This document shows positions 8,738 through 19,842 of a DNA stretch of 64,000 nucleotides, one piece after another; position 1 is the first letter of the stretch, and each line of letters opens with the position of its first letter. Below the pieces are notes generated by a model that saw nothing but the letters and a program-made list of their open reading frames with translations, had not been told where the DNA came from and searched no databases. This DNA is from Lantana camara (Eukaryota; Streptophyta; Magnoliopsida; Lamiales; Verbenaceae), in NCBI GenBank assembly GCA_037501455.1, contig CM074865.1, positions 32,842,501 through 32,906,500 on the forward strand, written 5' to 3'. The position numbers and the translations under genes are program-made.

Positions 8738-11700
8738 TGTAACGCCCCGAGTTTTCGGCCATACAGGTATGACGTCACGAGTGGGTTTAGACTGAGAGTT
8801 ATGTGACATTTATGTGTTTTAATTGTTAAGTGATCGTTTAACATATTAATTTCGTGAACTAAATTGCTATCATGTGACTAATATGACTTAGATGATTTAT
8901 TTGATTATGCTATTTGAATTTGTTTATAACATGCTTACTTGTCAATTAAATATTTATTTCACTTATGCACTTATTTGAAATTATATGAAATCCTTGGACT
9001 CAATCGAACTTTGATTCGGACACCAATTATTCACCAACCAAACTTTCGGAACCCAATTGGAGCTCTTAAATTGTAGAAGGACCAAAGTGTGATTTTCCCT
9101 CTTTCCTTCCCTTTAATTCACGATCAAACCCCCCCTCCAAATCCATTCTTCTTCTTTCATTTCTTCTATCAAAACAAAGGCTCCCAACTCCTTTCCTCTT
9201 CTCCCTCTTTGATCGGTCCATCAAGCAAGCAAGGAGACAAGAGATTTCTTCAAGCTTTGGTCCAAGAATTCAAGCTCCAACCATTTCTTCTTCTTCTCCA
9301 TCCTTTTCCTCCAAGGTATATGTGTATATATATGAGTATGTTGGGTGATAACTAGGGTTGGAGAATTCTTGCTTTATAACTTGAATCTTTGTGTGTATAT
9401 GCATGAATAGATGATAATCTTTGAATCCTAAGCTTGATTGATGATATTCTTGGGGCAAGAAGGTGTATGTATATATGTGTATATATATGTGGGTTATGAA
9501 TTTAGGTGTTTTAATTTGCCCTAAATTTGCATTTGATGTTCCTACGTGGTATACTACATGTTTTAAGTGATTTGGGTTGAGTTTTGAGGTGTTTTGGTGA
9601 TTTTTGGTCTTCTCCCGCGTTTGTGCCCTATTTTCTGCGTTTTTTTGGCCCCTGTTCTGAATCCACGAGGGTTTGGAAAAATCCACGGGGGTGGATTTGA
9701 GGCAGAAACTTTGGACCCTCCCCTGTTTTAGCCTGAGATTGTTTTGCTTCGTTCTCCCTCATACGAACTCGGATTGACCTGATTTTTAAACCCACGGAAA
9801 CCTATTGAAGTCTAGAAGATCCTCCAATTGGAATCATCTTAATATATTTTCCCATTTATAAGATATGATCAATTCATTTTGGTGTCGCCACTTCTTCGAC
9901 AATCTGCGTTCGTCCAACTTCAAACCTATGCCATTTTCACCTCGCTTTGAACCATGATTCGTGCCACATATCCTTGAAAACATCTATGTGTCTAGTTTCA
10001 CCTCCAACAATAAAAACTTAATTCCAATTTCTCAAACCCAAGTTATACCCAATTTTCTACAGCTTGCGCATTTTCGTAAATTGTCAACTTTTTCTAACTT
10101 TTGCTAAACTTGGCCTAAACTCGTTGTATCGCCTTCCATGCACCTCCTAGACTCCTTATGTGACTTATATGCATTATATACATGCCTAATTGATCCTTAT
10201 GCATTGTTAACATCTATTGTAATTTATTATGAATTGATTGATTGATTGAATCATTTATGTGTTTAAAATGAACTTAATGGTGTGCATGAACATGATCACA
10301 TCAACTCATGACATTTTATGATCCATTGTATATTGAATCATGACATAGTATTTCACGAACACCTCATGTTAATGCCGTGCGTCCTAAATGGTTTCATATT
10401 GAGTCGTTTCTCATGAGTACACATTATGTCTTTCTCTTGTACAGTTCATCTCCAGGGAGGAGATATCATGATCAATAGGCACCCGGCCTAGCTTGTATCC
10501 TCGTATTGCCTTCTTCCAGGTGAGGGTGTTTTCGTTCTAGTTATGTATAAAACCCTATAACCCTTATGTGACAACTTTTGGCCTAAAACCTTATGTATGT
10601 ATATGTTATCTTTACAAAGTGGAGTCATTGAGTAAATTCTTCTGAAATTATACATATGGGCGTATATAAGCTTAAAATGGTTTTGTAACGAGGCTATGCT
10701 CCAAATCGTGTGTCTTCATGCTAGCTACGAATTAGGATGACACGGAGAGGTACGTGTATAGCATACGCCGAGTTGCACGGTAAGGTATGTTTTCTTATAG
10801 TATGTATCGTAAGTATGAAGCAAATGTTTTGGCGAGAAATGTATGAATGAATGAGAATGTTTTGGCGAGAAATATATGAATGAATGCACGGGCCCGGGAT
10901 CTAGCACATGTGGCTACCCGGGGAGGCAAGGGCCGACGGCGATCCCATGTGCCAGTCCCAACTATTTAACAGAGACCGGACCTCGCTAGGAGATTAGCGT
11001 GGAATGGTAGCTGAGCGCCCTTGGGGGATTCATGTACCCCCCTGGGTTAATGCATGAGGTGGCTGGGTCTTGCAAGCCCGTCCACCACCCGGAGGAAGAA
11101 GGTTGGAACTTATTTTATGTAAATGTTTATGTTATGATTGTTATGCACCGTGCGGGAAGGCCGGTACACGGATCGCCCAAACGCCTATATCTTAGGTTAT
11201 ATGACTTGTGTGTATTATATATATTGCATGATCACGTTTTTAATGTATTAATGATATTTGTCGTACACGGTCGGAGTTTGGTTGGAGATTATGCACGCTC
11301 ACTCGCCGAGCCATTATGTTTATATATGAATTATGAACTTAATGAATTTAATTTGAATTAGTCGTAAAACCCGAGCATTGCTTAGTCTTTTTATTGCCCT
11401 CGTGGGAACTAACTTTAAATAAAACCTTGCTCGGGATTTATGACTTGCATGTGCATGTTTTTATATATATGTATAGCTCCTGCTCACTCAGTCTTCTAGA
11501 GACTGACCCCTCTTTCCCACTTCTCAGTTCTTGCAGGTTTTGGCTAGGCGGGAGTCGAGTCATTGCATTCTTGATCGAGTCACACTTGTACACTCGAGTC
11601 ACATTTCATATTGATATGTTATAATTATATCTCCTGACGTAATTGGGCCTGTGTGCCAACTATGATTCATTGTTGATTATTGATTCGGGACAGGTTGCAT

Positions 11701-11985
11701 GTTTAGCTGAACCCGTTGTTAGGATGCATGATGGATTTAATTATGTGTTGGAATTATTGGGCTTGCAACAATTGTTGAAAAGTATGAATTATATGTTATT
11801 GCTTCAGCATTGCACATTGGGTTTTTCTTGAGTTATTTGGTATGGGGTTAGACTCCGCCTAGCAAGGTTGTTTTTATTTTGTCTCCCGTTCGCTATGAGT
11901 CCGGTTCATGCTTGAACTATCCATTTCATGTGTGGACTAGACTCATAGTGCGGGGGATGTGGCGCCTATCGTCCCGGGTGTTACA
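8738..11985 (+). mobile_element. Solo LTR B2 (3248 bp)
   Basis: Begins TGTAACGCCCCGAG and ends GGGTGTTACA, flanked by AAACC on both sides, with no internal region: a solo LTR left by recombination between two LTRs. It matches the B4 LTR over most of its length, for example the ATTGACCTGATTTTTAA block and the TCTTCTAGAGACTGACCCCT block near 11491. Candidate splice donor at 9316 and acceptor ending 11536. Short frames inside, such as those at 9089-9355, are not supported as genes. Confidence 0.9.
9661..9696 (+). repeat. GC-rich palindromic words in B2 LTR
   Basis: ATCCACGAGG is followed 10 bp later by the palindrome ATCCACGGGGGTGGAT (9681-9696). It occupies about the place where B3, B4 and B5 carry different words. 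Confidence 0.6.
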
Positions 11986-12408
11986 AAACCACTCCAAGTC
12001 GATGAGTCTAACAAACAGTGGGAGTGTTGATTAGGCTCGATTGACACTTGCTCGTGGGATTGCATCCTTAAGAAGGATCATCCTGTTTCATGAGGTTTAA
12101 AGTTCATAAGTTGATGCGTACGCAATACATGAGGGTGCTCGTTATTAGAACGGGTACACTGAGGTGTCCCGCGTGAGAAGATTCCTAAATGGGAAATGAA
12201 GAGTCCAGTTCAGGAAGAGGAAATTTCCAGATTAGGAAATATCTCACAGTTCAATGGCGTGAATAAAGTAATCCTTTGACTTGAGATTCCATTGATGCTT
12301 TATGAGCTAACTTTGTAGTCCTATGTGTAAGCTTTAAAGCATGTCGCTCTAGACAGCTGATTCAAGGCTTATGCTGGGGATGCACAAGTGGCACATGGAA
12401 GTATATGA
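11986..12408 (+). mobile_element. D1 LTR, second segment
   Basis: Continues the D-family LTR after the AAACC duplication. It matches D2 in reverse: the GATGAGTC...CAGTGGGAGTGT block and the GCTTATGCTGGGG block. It ends at the TGA target of the CACTA element. No gene. Confidence 0.85.
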
Positions 12409-12430
12409 CACTACTAGAAAAATAGGTTTT
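12409..12430 (+). repeat. Left terminal inverted repeat of CACTA element
   Basis: CACTACTAGAAAAATAGG followed by TTTT. It pairs with 19070-19091 with one mismatch in the first 22 bases. Confidence 0.9.
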
Positions 12431-12690
12431 AATGATGCCCTAATATGACGCTTTTGAAAAGGCGTCATAATATATCACCTGTTGTGACGCTTTTTTTTTT
12501 TAATTACCATTTTAGATATAATTTATTTTATATATTAAATTAGTTATTAATTTGATTGATAGTATTAAGACATTTTTAGAATTAGCGTCATAATAGAGTA
12601 TATTATCACGACGCTAAATTAAAAGCGTCTTAATATCTAATACGTATCATGACACTTTAAATTAAAAGTGTCTTAATATTATTATATCCT
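12431..12690. repeat. Left subterminal repeats of CACTA element
   Basis: Several copies of GACGCT / AGCGTC and relaxed forms (GACACTT, AAGTGTC) in both orientations within about 260 bp, with AT-rich spacers. Confidence 0.75.
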
Positions 12691-12872
12691 TAATTTTATT
12701 ATTGGACCAAAATTGGCGCTTCATCTAAAAAAAAGGAGGGAACATTATTTTCCTTTTAACTTTCCAATTAAGTGCTGAAACCCTTCACTTTCCAATTACG
12801 AATGCTCAGACAGAGAAGCCAAGTTCCAATTTTCACCCAAGTTCCCTTCACCGCTTCATCTAACATCGGCAA

Positions 12873-13295
12873 TTGGGATGTGCTGCAGAGAAGAAATCGG
12901 AGAAGCCAACGAATCGAAACCCTTCGTTTCGAGACCTGTCTTCCCCTCCACCAACGACTGTGTGGACCTCCGCCACCCACCTCCACCACCGCTTCCTCCT
13001 CTTGAAAGTAAGAATTCAACACTTTTCTTCTCCTTTTCTGTTTAATCAGAAACCCCTTTAATTTTCGCCTCTTTGGTTTTACTTGGATGACTTAATTTAT
13101 GTTAGGGCAATTACAAGCTCCCATTATCGCAAGGTCAGGACAACAACGAATTTCTCAAGGCCCTTGCGCTGAAACTGGTCAGTGAGGAGAAGACTGAGGA
13201 GTATGATGATCGTGAAGATGTTGTTAAGAGGAGTGATGATTCGAAGGGGTTTCATCCCGTAATTTCTTCTTCAAAGGCTGTTGTTTCTTCTCCAG
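12873..13295 (+). pseudogene. Two-exon fragment of an unrecognised gene in CACTA
   Basis: A first exon (ATG at 12873, MGCAAEKKSEK) can be read to about 13011. It meets a GTAAG donor, and the ORF joins in frame to a second exon at 13106-13295 that is bounded by a TTATGTTAG acceptor and a CCAG/GTTTGC donor. Exon 2 is open throughout and reads GNYKLPLSQGQDNNEFLKAL, then a charged stretch. I do not recognise the protein. The clean exon borders and the placement beside four identifiable captured fragments make a fifth captured gene likely. Nothing supports a complete product. Confidence 0.5.
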
Positions 13296-14094
13296 GTTTG
13301 CATTCAAACCGATTTTTTTAATTGAATCCTCGATTTAATGATATGGGAGTTCATTATTTTCTATGAAGATGTTAAACTTTGGATGCTTTTGGATCATTTT
13401 TGCACTTAGCTGTTGTGAAGCCTTACTTATTTTTGTGTAGGAAATTGTGGCTTTGGTGAACTGTAGTGATTTGAAAAGTCCGTTTGATTATTTTGATAAT
13501 TGAAAGAGGAAAATATTTTGATATCATTTCTTAAACTTGATCCCTATTGTTTAGATTATGATTCTTGAATGGTTCTCATGGAAAAAGAATGTATATTTAT
13601 GAATCTGTTATAACATGGCCTTATGATAAGTTTATTTCTAAGTCCACTGTTGGTAGAACAACTAAACTGAAGGGGACAAGTAAAGATAAGATAAACACCG
13701 TGTAACCTTGTGAAACTTTGACTTTTTTTTTTCCTTGTGATAGTGAATTTTTGAAATCATTTATATATGATAATTGGGGTAGATTAGTTCTATTATATGG
13801 AGAAAATTCGTATATTCATGATCTGATCATTCACATATATAATGATCTTTTAAAGCTGGATTAACTAAAACAGAATATTAAATGAAACACAAAGAAGAGA
13901 AATTGTTGTCTTGCTTTAACTATCAATAAGCTAAAACAGAAGTTATTAACTATGATTTGCTTTAAGTATATGTCAGAGATTAGTTCGTGAGGTAACATAT
14001 TTCACATATGTACTTGTGCCTCTATAGTAACATAATTCATCTTTAGTTGTATATGGGATCCTTAAGACTAATCCATAAACCTTACCAAATTCAG

Positions 14095-15130
14095 GGAGCT
14101 TACCAAATTAAAGTAACAACAACTGTTTTGCCTTTGTTGCTATTGATGAGGCATGCTGAATTGGGTAATGTCAATGTTCAAGGACATCTTGTCAAGGTTG
14201 GTTTATATTCTTCATATGATTTTGCATTTATTGCACCTTCCCAAAAACTCACTCCTTTTTATATATTATATAGTCTGAGACAAGGATTACTACGCGCTCA
14301 CTAGCTAGGCTATCTCCAGTTCAATGGACAATGATACCACTTCCTGCAAAGTTATTTTTTTTTATATTCATCTTTCAATTTAGACTTTATTTTTGTCTAT
14401 ATACTTATAAATTTTTTGGGCAAGACAAATTCTGGCTCTTTTGGCGGATGCTTTCTATCCAAGAATAGGTCGATGAAGATAATGAGGTATTTAAACGTGC
14501 ATTCCTCTATTACGATATTCACACTTTGAGCTTGAGTAAGAATATTCTTGGAAAATTTCATTTTGCAGGATAGTGATTGGGAAAAAGTTCAGAATGAAGA
14601 TAATGATGATTTCCTATATTCAGCTGATGCTGCACCACATAGCAGACCTTCATATGCAAATCTTGATGCCATGGCCAAAGCTTTCAACGAGGTTTATCTG
14701 GTTTCTAACCATCCTATAATTTTGCAATTTTTTCCTCTTTGCTTAATGGAATTCGGTTGTTTGGTTGATTAAGGATGAAGAAGATGACTATGAAGATGAA
14801 CTTCTCAGTAGTGCAGATCCCCTTAATGAGGAGCCTTTATTCAACCCTGTTTCAGAAACAAGTCACCTTTTGTGGTAATCGGATATTTCAAACCCATCTT
14901 ACATATCAATCTTGTTAAATCGCTTGTTGAATCCTTGGCCAAGTTTTCTGAGATTGACAGACCATATTTTGAGCATCTTTTTCAGGTCCCCGTGAAATTC
15001 TTAATCTTAACCTTTGCTGATATTTTAACTCTGGTTATTTACGATACTTTCAATTTCCAATGCAGAGGTTAACAAAGCCTCAGTAAAACGCGATTAAACT
15101 GGTTCCGAAACGACGAGGAATGTGATTGTT
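14095..15130 (+). pseudogene. Captured importin-9-like gene end in CACTA
   Basis: Successive exons read like the C-terminus of plant importin-9 (importin-beta family nuclear import receptor). 14095-14196 reads TTTVLPLLLLMRHAELG. About 14279-14350 reads TTRSLARLSPVQWTMIPLPAK. About 14423-14470 reads ILALLADAF. 14569-14691 reads DSDWEKVQ, then YANLDAMAKAFNE. About 14773-14835 is the acidic DDYEDELLSSADPLNE block. About 14915-14985 reads SLVESLAKFSEIDRPYFEHL. After an AG at about 15065 comes RLTKPQ, a TAA and NAIKLV. Introns keep GT/AG in several places. The TAA inside the last exon and inserted bases near 14836-14912 make it a pseudogene. Everything N-terminal is absent. Confidence 0.75.
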
Positions 15131-15666
15131 GTAGAAGGTATATGTTTGCCTAGCTTGTCATATTTTAATTGTGTTTTGGACCAAAGTTTTGAAAAAAAAA
15201 ATCAATTTTTGTCTCTCTCACAGAGAAAGGCTCATGGGGAGGATTTGCATGTTAAATATCTGAAATTCTTAAAGATGTAATTTTCATTATATATATATAT
15301 ATAGGGCATAGTTTGAGCACGGATGCATACAACTCCTTTTATTTTCTGCATTTCTCATAAAACATTAATGTATAGACGACTTTGAGCAATAATTTGGAAT
15401 ATTTCGATTTCAAGTTTATAGATATTTTGTTTAGCTTCTACGGTCTACCTATGTTCTACTATAATTTTGAAATTTATCCATTCTATTGAAATGATAATTA
15501 AAGTACCATTTGTATGATTAATTTAATTAGGACATACATATGACACCAAAGGTGAGGTTTAAACCTTATTTATATTATAGAAAAAGTGAAAAACTCAATT
15601 CATTCCTCCAAATAAAAGTTTGTGCTCCATCTTTGATATATATGCATGGCTTGGTATTAACTGCAG

Positions 15667-15958
15667 AAAATAAGTTGAAAGGAAAAGTAGGTAAAGCTGC
15701 ATATTTGGAAAACTGGATGACAACAATCACTTCTCCAACACCCGAGGATTCGGAGTTTGATGTGACTTTTGATTGGGAAAAGAAACTGGAATTCCAGGGG
15801 CATTTATCATCAAGAATTTGCATCACAGTGAATTTTACCTTAAGCCACTCACACTTGAACATGTCCTTGGTCATAATGGTCCTCTTCACTTTGTCTGCAA
15901 TTCATGGGTTTATCCGGCCGACAGATACAAAATAGATCGTGGTTTCTTCGCTAATCAG
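15667..15958 (+). pseudogene. Captured 9-lipoxygenase-like exon (PLAT domain) in CACTA
   Basis: One exon from a CTGCAG acceptor to an ATCAG/GTATAA donor. It reads the end of the N-terminal PLAT/LH2 beta-barrel of plant lipoxygenase ([60 protein letters not shown]). In intact genes this domain binds lipid and membrane, and the iron-containing catalytic domain follows. The donor after FFANQ is where plant lipoxygenase genes have an intron. A one-base loss near 15778 shifts the frame between FDWEK and GIPGAF, so it cannot encode the domain. No catalytic part is present. Confidence 0.85.
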
Positions 15959-16381
15959 GTATAATCTTTATTATATGAATGATCCTAAAAATATTTTTAT
16001 TGACATGCCCGTATTCATACATCCTCGGATATAAAATGACACTTCTCCACTGTTTACCTTGAATCTTAGAATGGTCACTAATGGGGATTTTACCTTGAAT
16101 CTTAGAAAGGCTTATGGGGATAATATATATGTATATTATATATACGACATGTTGGGTTGCATTTTGTAACAAAATAGTTAGTTGAGGTTGTAAATATACT
16201 ATTGAGTTCTCGTTAGTACATGTGTTGTAGGCTCATTTTTTGAACTGATTGATTTTGAAAGCTATCGGTGTGTTTTACATAAATGATTAACGTGAGTATT
16301 TCATTTAATACGATCTTCATATATTGGTCCTATGACTTGAACTTTTATATGTTTGGCAAAAAATGTTCTCCAAGATAGCTA

Positions 16382-16489
16382 GAAAATGTTTACCAGAAGA
16401 ATTATGACTCTGTCGAGATGACTAGGATGGTTGCATGTGCTTCTGTACATGTTCATCATCACGCACGACGCAGGCCACGGATGAGTCAG
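16382..16489 (+). pseudogene. Captured PERK-type receptor kinase exon in CACTA
   Basis: An open stretch of 36 codons (NYDSVEMTRMVACASV, then ARRRPRMSQ) ends at a CAG/GTGCAT donor. It matches the last kinase subdomain of plant proline-rich extensin-like receptor kinases, where an MVACAAACVRHSARRRPRMSQ-like block precedes an intron. Some conserved residues differ (VHVHHH where VRHS is expected), consistent with decay. Only this exon is visible. Confidence 0.65.
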
Positions 16490-16646
16490 GTGCATTTGCT
16501 CTTGCTCAACTAATTTGTATAGCAATAAAAATGTATTCTAGTTTCTCATCATTTACTGTGGCATAGGAACCCACTTTAATGGAAATACTCTGTTGCTCGT
16601 GCTAGCTATCGGCTCCTTTTTCGTCTTGACATCATAGAAAAGGACT

Positions 16647-16748
16647 TAGTTTTAAAAACTGTTTTAACTCTGACATGCGCATGCATGCAGAAACTTCAGA
16701 CGTACATTCCGCACTCATACGATCTCAGTTTTAAAAACTGTTTTAACT
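16647..16748 (+). repeat. 22-bp direct repeat inside CACTA element
   Basis: 16648-16669 and 16727-16748 are identical (AGTTTTAAAAACTG, then TTTTAACT), 79 bp apart. Each is itself partly palindromic (AGTTTTAAAAACT). Confidence 0.7.
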
Positions 16749-16846
16749 GGGTATTACTAGTATGTTAAGGTTTAAGCCTATTAAATTTTATGCTAATCTG
16801 AGTCCATTTGATATCCGAAAAAAATTCAAAACATCACAGTAGTCCG

Positions 16847-17185
16847 ATAATGAGTTGTTGTTTGCGGAGATAGAGCTGATGCAGAAGAGGGTAATTAACT
16901 ATACATAGATATTTTTTCAGAAGATTAATTGCATAAAACTTGACTAATATTCAATTCTTTGATGTGATAATCGTCAGGAGCTAGAGCTGTACAACGCCAA
17001 CATGTTTCTTCTAGCAAAGGTCATATTTATACTCATACAAATTTATATATATATATATATATATATAACAGCAAACATATGAGCTTAGTTTCATTAATTA
17101 GCTATAATGAAATCATTATTATTATTATTATATACTTATGATTTTAGATAGCTGAAAGTGAGAGAGCAGGAGAGCAATTATTATT
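16847..17185 (+). pseudogene. Captured AGAMOUS-like MADS-box exons (K domain) in CACTA
   Basis: Three small exons in order. About 16847-16890 reads NELLFAEIELMQKR and ends AGG/GTAATT. 16978-17019 reads ELELYNANMFLLAK and is exactly 42 nt between CAG and GTCAT. One from 17148 reads IAESERAGEQL. This is the C-terminal half of the keratin-like K domain of AG/SHATTERPROOF-type MIKC MADS proteins, where consecutive 42-nt exons are typical. The MADS DNA-binding domain and C-terminus are absent. The fragment lies downstream of the other captured pieces and in the same orientation. Confidence 0.75.
17041..17067. repeat. AT dinucleotide repeat
   Basis: Uninterrupted TA repeat in an intron of the captured MADS fragment. 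Confidence 0.9.
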
Positions 17186-17938
17186 ATTATATACTTATTA
17201 TATACTTATGATTTTGGAATTTCAGTTTCTTAGAAGCATGGTAGTACAATTTTGTATTCCGACTGCATTACATGGAAACCTGCTTTCATTTGTCTATATT
17301 TTCATGACTCATTGTTTTAACTGAGGCCAAATAATTTGGCTTCACTTTTAACAAGAATTTCACAGGACTTCGCTGGATTGCTGTGTTTTATCTTACCTCT
17401 TGTTCCACAGTGCTCTAACACTTCTATTTAGCTTTCCAGTATCATAAATAGTCAAAAGGTTGATAAGCCAATCTGATAGGTGAGCTGAAATATGATGATA
17501 TCTAAACCTCTATCTAACAGTGATGCACACTTGTATACACTGTCAAGTCAAGTCTCATGATGATATATTACTTTATGTAGATGTGCATGAGTAGGTATAT
17601 GTCTTTGGATTAGTTAGTTATATTTATTAAATTGACAGTCATATTATATGTTCTATTGTTCAAACAGGTCATTGATAGAAGAGTCCAGAGCAAGTATTAA
17701 GATCTCTCTTTAAAACATCACAGCAGTCCCTTGTTTACTGGTCTGGAATAATGGCCTCAGAAAAGTTGCTAAATGTATGAATTTCTCAAAACTTTTTTAC
17801 AGGAGTACTTATGAATTATTAATGCTTAGTTAGTGGTATTTCGGTTGCATTCTTTTAAATCAAAATTTTTTTCTTGTGGTTGTTTGTCAAGAGACTTTTG
17901 CTATTAATTTTATTTATTGGTTTCTCTAAATTATGTAG

Positions 17939-18276
17939 GTTGGATCAAAAGTGTTATTAAAAAGTATGTTTGATCCATCTAAAACCGTGGCGATTGGTTG
18001 TCTTCAAAGTTTAGATCCATAAAAAAGAGTTGGGCAAGTATTGTTGGGAAATAATTGGTTTGAGGTGGTCATCAATGTCGCAGTGGAAGTTGAAGAAGAT
18101 TTAGTTCGACCCACATCACATTTCAAAAAAATTGGAGATGGAATTGGGGAGGTTGTTGTATGGCCAAAAAATTTGGTAAGGATCATTCATTAGCTCTACG
18201 AATATTTATTTCATACCTATTTAATATTGACTACAATAATGGATTTTTTATATAGGTTGCTATGGCTCACGATTGA
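17939..18276 (+). pseudogene. CACTA transposon gene 3' end (En/Spm-type protein)
   Basis: The first exon (17939-18175, acceptor ATGTAG, donor TTTG/GTAAGG) reads VGSKVLLKSMFDPSKTVAIG, then NWFEVVINVAVEVEEDLVRP and IGDGIGEVVVWPKN. A short last exon from 18256 reads VAMAHD and a stop. This pattern (hydrophobic start, DPSKTVAxG, WFEV, LVRPTSHF, WPK) is what I recall at the C-terminus of plant En/Spm-associated proteins, near the Transposase_24/DUF8039 type regions. The exact family needs a profile search. An in-frame TAA near 18020 breaks it. It is probably the last remnant of the element's own coding capacity. Confidence 0.6.
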
Positions 18277-18589
18277 CACCATTTGTGAGTCTTGGTTTGT
18301 TTTAGTTTAATTCTCAACTACGTACTCTAAGTACTGTAAGTAGCCGTCATTGATACTTAACCTTTTGTTATTTTGGTTGTTGTGGCCAATATATTAGGTC
18401 CAAATTGTACCTAATATTATTTTAGATTGAAAATTTTGTGAACATGTTATTATTATGTTATTTAATTTGGTTTTTTTAATTATGTTGTTATTTACATTTG
18501 TTTGTTGAGACTAAATTACTAGAATAGAATTACAATTATTCAGAAAAATATAAGTTTTAATGACATTTTATTTTGTCCTAATATCACTT

Positions 18590-19069
18590 AATGTGACGCT
18601 TTATTCCGTCAAAATATCATTTAATGTGACGCTTGATTCTATTATAATATAAGATATTGTGACGCTAAATTCAGTCATAACAAACGTTTTGATGACGGTT
18701 TATGGTGTCATAATACCATTTATTGTGACGCTATTTTTTGTCATAATAAAGTTTTAAACCGGCATATCACACTTTTTAATGACGCTTTATTGCGTCATAT
18801 TAAAGTCTATTGTGACGCTTTTAAACGTCCTATTAGCAGTTAGTTACGGTAGTTAAATATTAAATGTGACACTGAAAAGCGTCACAATATCATTACATGT
18901 GACGCTGAAAAGCGTCGCAACATCACGTCTGTAATGACACATTAAAGCGTCATAATAGAAGCGTCACAATATCATATTGTGACGGCTACACAAGTGACAC
19001 TTTTACATAGCGTCACAAAATCGAAAACGTCACAAAAACCCATTTCTCGTGACGCTTTCTGGCGTCACA
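18590..19069. repeat. Right subterminal repeats of CACTA element
   Basis: About 15 copies of TGTGACGCT / AGCGTCACA and near variants in roughly 480 bp, often paired head to head so that short hairpins form (for example TGACGCTGAAAAGCGTC near 18900). They are expected binding sites for the TNPA-type accessory protein. Confidence 0.85.
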
Positions 19070-19091
19070 AAAACCCATTTTTCTAGTAGTG
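19070..19091 (-). repeat. Right terminal inverted repeat of CACTA element
   Basis: CCATTTTTCTAGTAGTG at the element end, followed by the TGA duplication. Confidence 0.9.
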
Positions 19092-19567
19092 TGAGAATCA
19101 ACAAAGGACCTACACTTGCTTGAATACAAGAAGATCTTTTATTGCATAAGTCGTTCATATGCCATCCTAAACCCTCGACCGAGGTAGTGGATCAAGACAT
19201 CAAGAAAAAGGTTTCTTGGATTGAAATCAAATGGATATGAAATAAAATTAGCTTTATGATTAAGATTAGTGGGGCTCTCATTATTCCGATGCCCTAGATC
19301 TTAATCGAGAGATGGAATGGTAGGAGGATCATACCTCACAACTGTCATTGAATGAAAGGTTCTTTCGAATATATATTCATTGTTCCGGTATGGGTCACAC
19401 ACCTGTTGCTAGACTACGGTTGTGTGATCTGTGGACTAATTAATTAATAAAGTGTAATAACTAATTAGGCTCACTGCTAACTGAAAATGAACCTAGAGGG
19501 TCACACACAAATGCCAGGTTCAAAGGGTATTGAAGGAAAAGTCAAATAGTTGATCGAAATGAGACCA

Positions 19568-19596
19568 CACGTGTAAAAGTACACGTGCTGCACGTG
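19568..19596. promoter_or_regulatory. G-box cluster in D1 LTR
   Basis: CACGTG at 19568-19573, 19582-19587 and 19591-19596. CACGTG is the core recognised by plant bZIP and bHLH factors. The homologous LTR D2 has six copies at the matching place. Confidence 0.5.
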
Positions 19597-19638
19597 AGAG
19601 AGTTTTGGGCGCGTGATCCAATTGAGAAATTGGACCAT

Positions 19639-19842
19639 GTGTTAATTAATTGGACAATTAATTATAAAGCCCAAATATAATTAATTAGAGAATTAATTAT
19701 AAATCCCTAATATAACTAATTAAGAGAATTAATTATAAAGCCAAATAAAATTAATTAGAGAATTAATTTTAGCTTGTTAGAATTAATTAGAGAACTAACT
19801 CTAAAGCCCTTTATGGAATTAATTAGAGAATTAATTCTAAGT
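19639..19842. repeat. AATTAATT-rich imperfect tandem repeats
   Basis: Units of about 40-55 bp containing TTAATTAGAGAATTAATT, each palindromic, repeated about five times in the D1 LTR. Confidence 0.7.

Larger units (their letters stand above)
12409..19091 (+). mobile_element. CACTA (En/Spm-type) transposon with captured host exons
   Basis: 6683 bp. It begins CACTACTAGAAAAATAGG and ends in the inverted copy CCATTTTTCTAGTAGTG. It is flanked by the 3-bp duplication TGA (12406-12408 and 19092-19094). Subterminal arrays of a TGTGACGCT motif in both orientations are the usual transposase-binding hallmark of the superfamily. The interior holds one decayed transposon gene end (17939-18276) and several plant gene fragments, all on the plus strand. 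No complete transposase is present, so the element would need one supplied in trans. Confidence 0.95.

Noticed and set aside
9270..9686. Minus-strand frame of 138 codons in B2
   Set aside because: It crosses the CT-rich leader and splice-donor region of the LTR. Composition is low-complexity with no domain.
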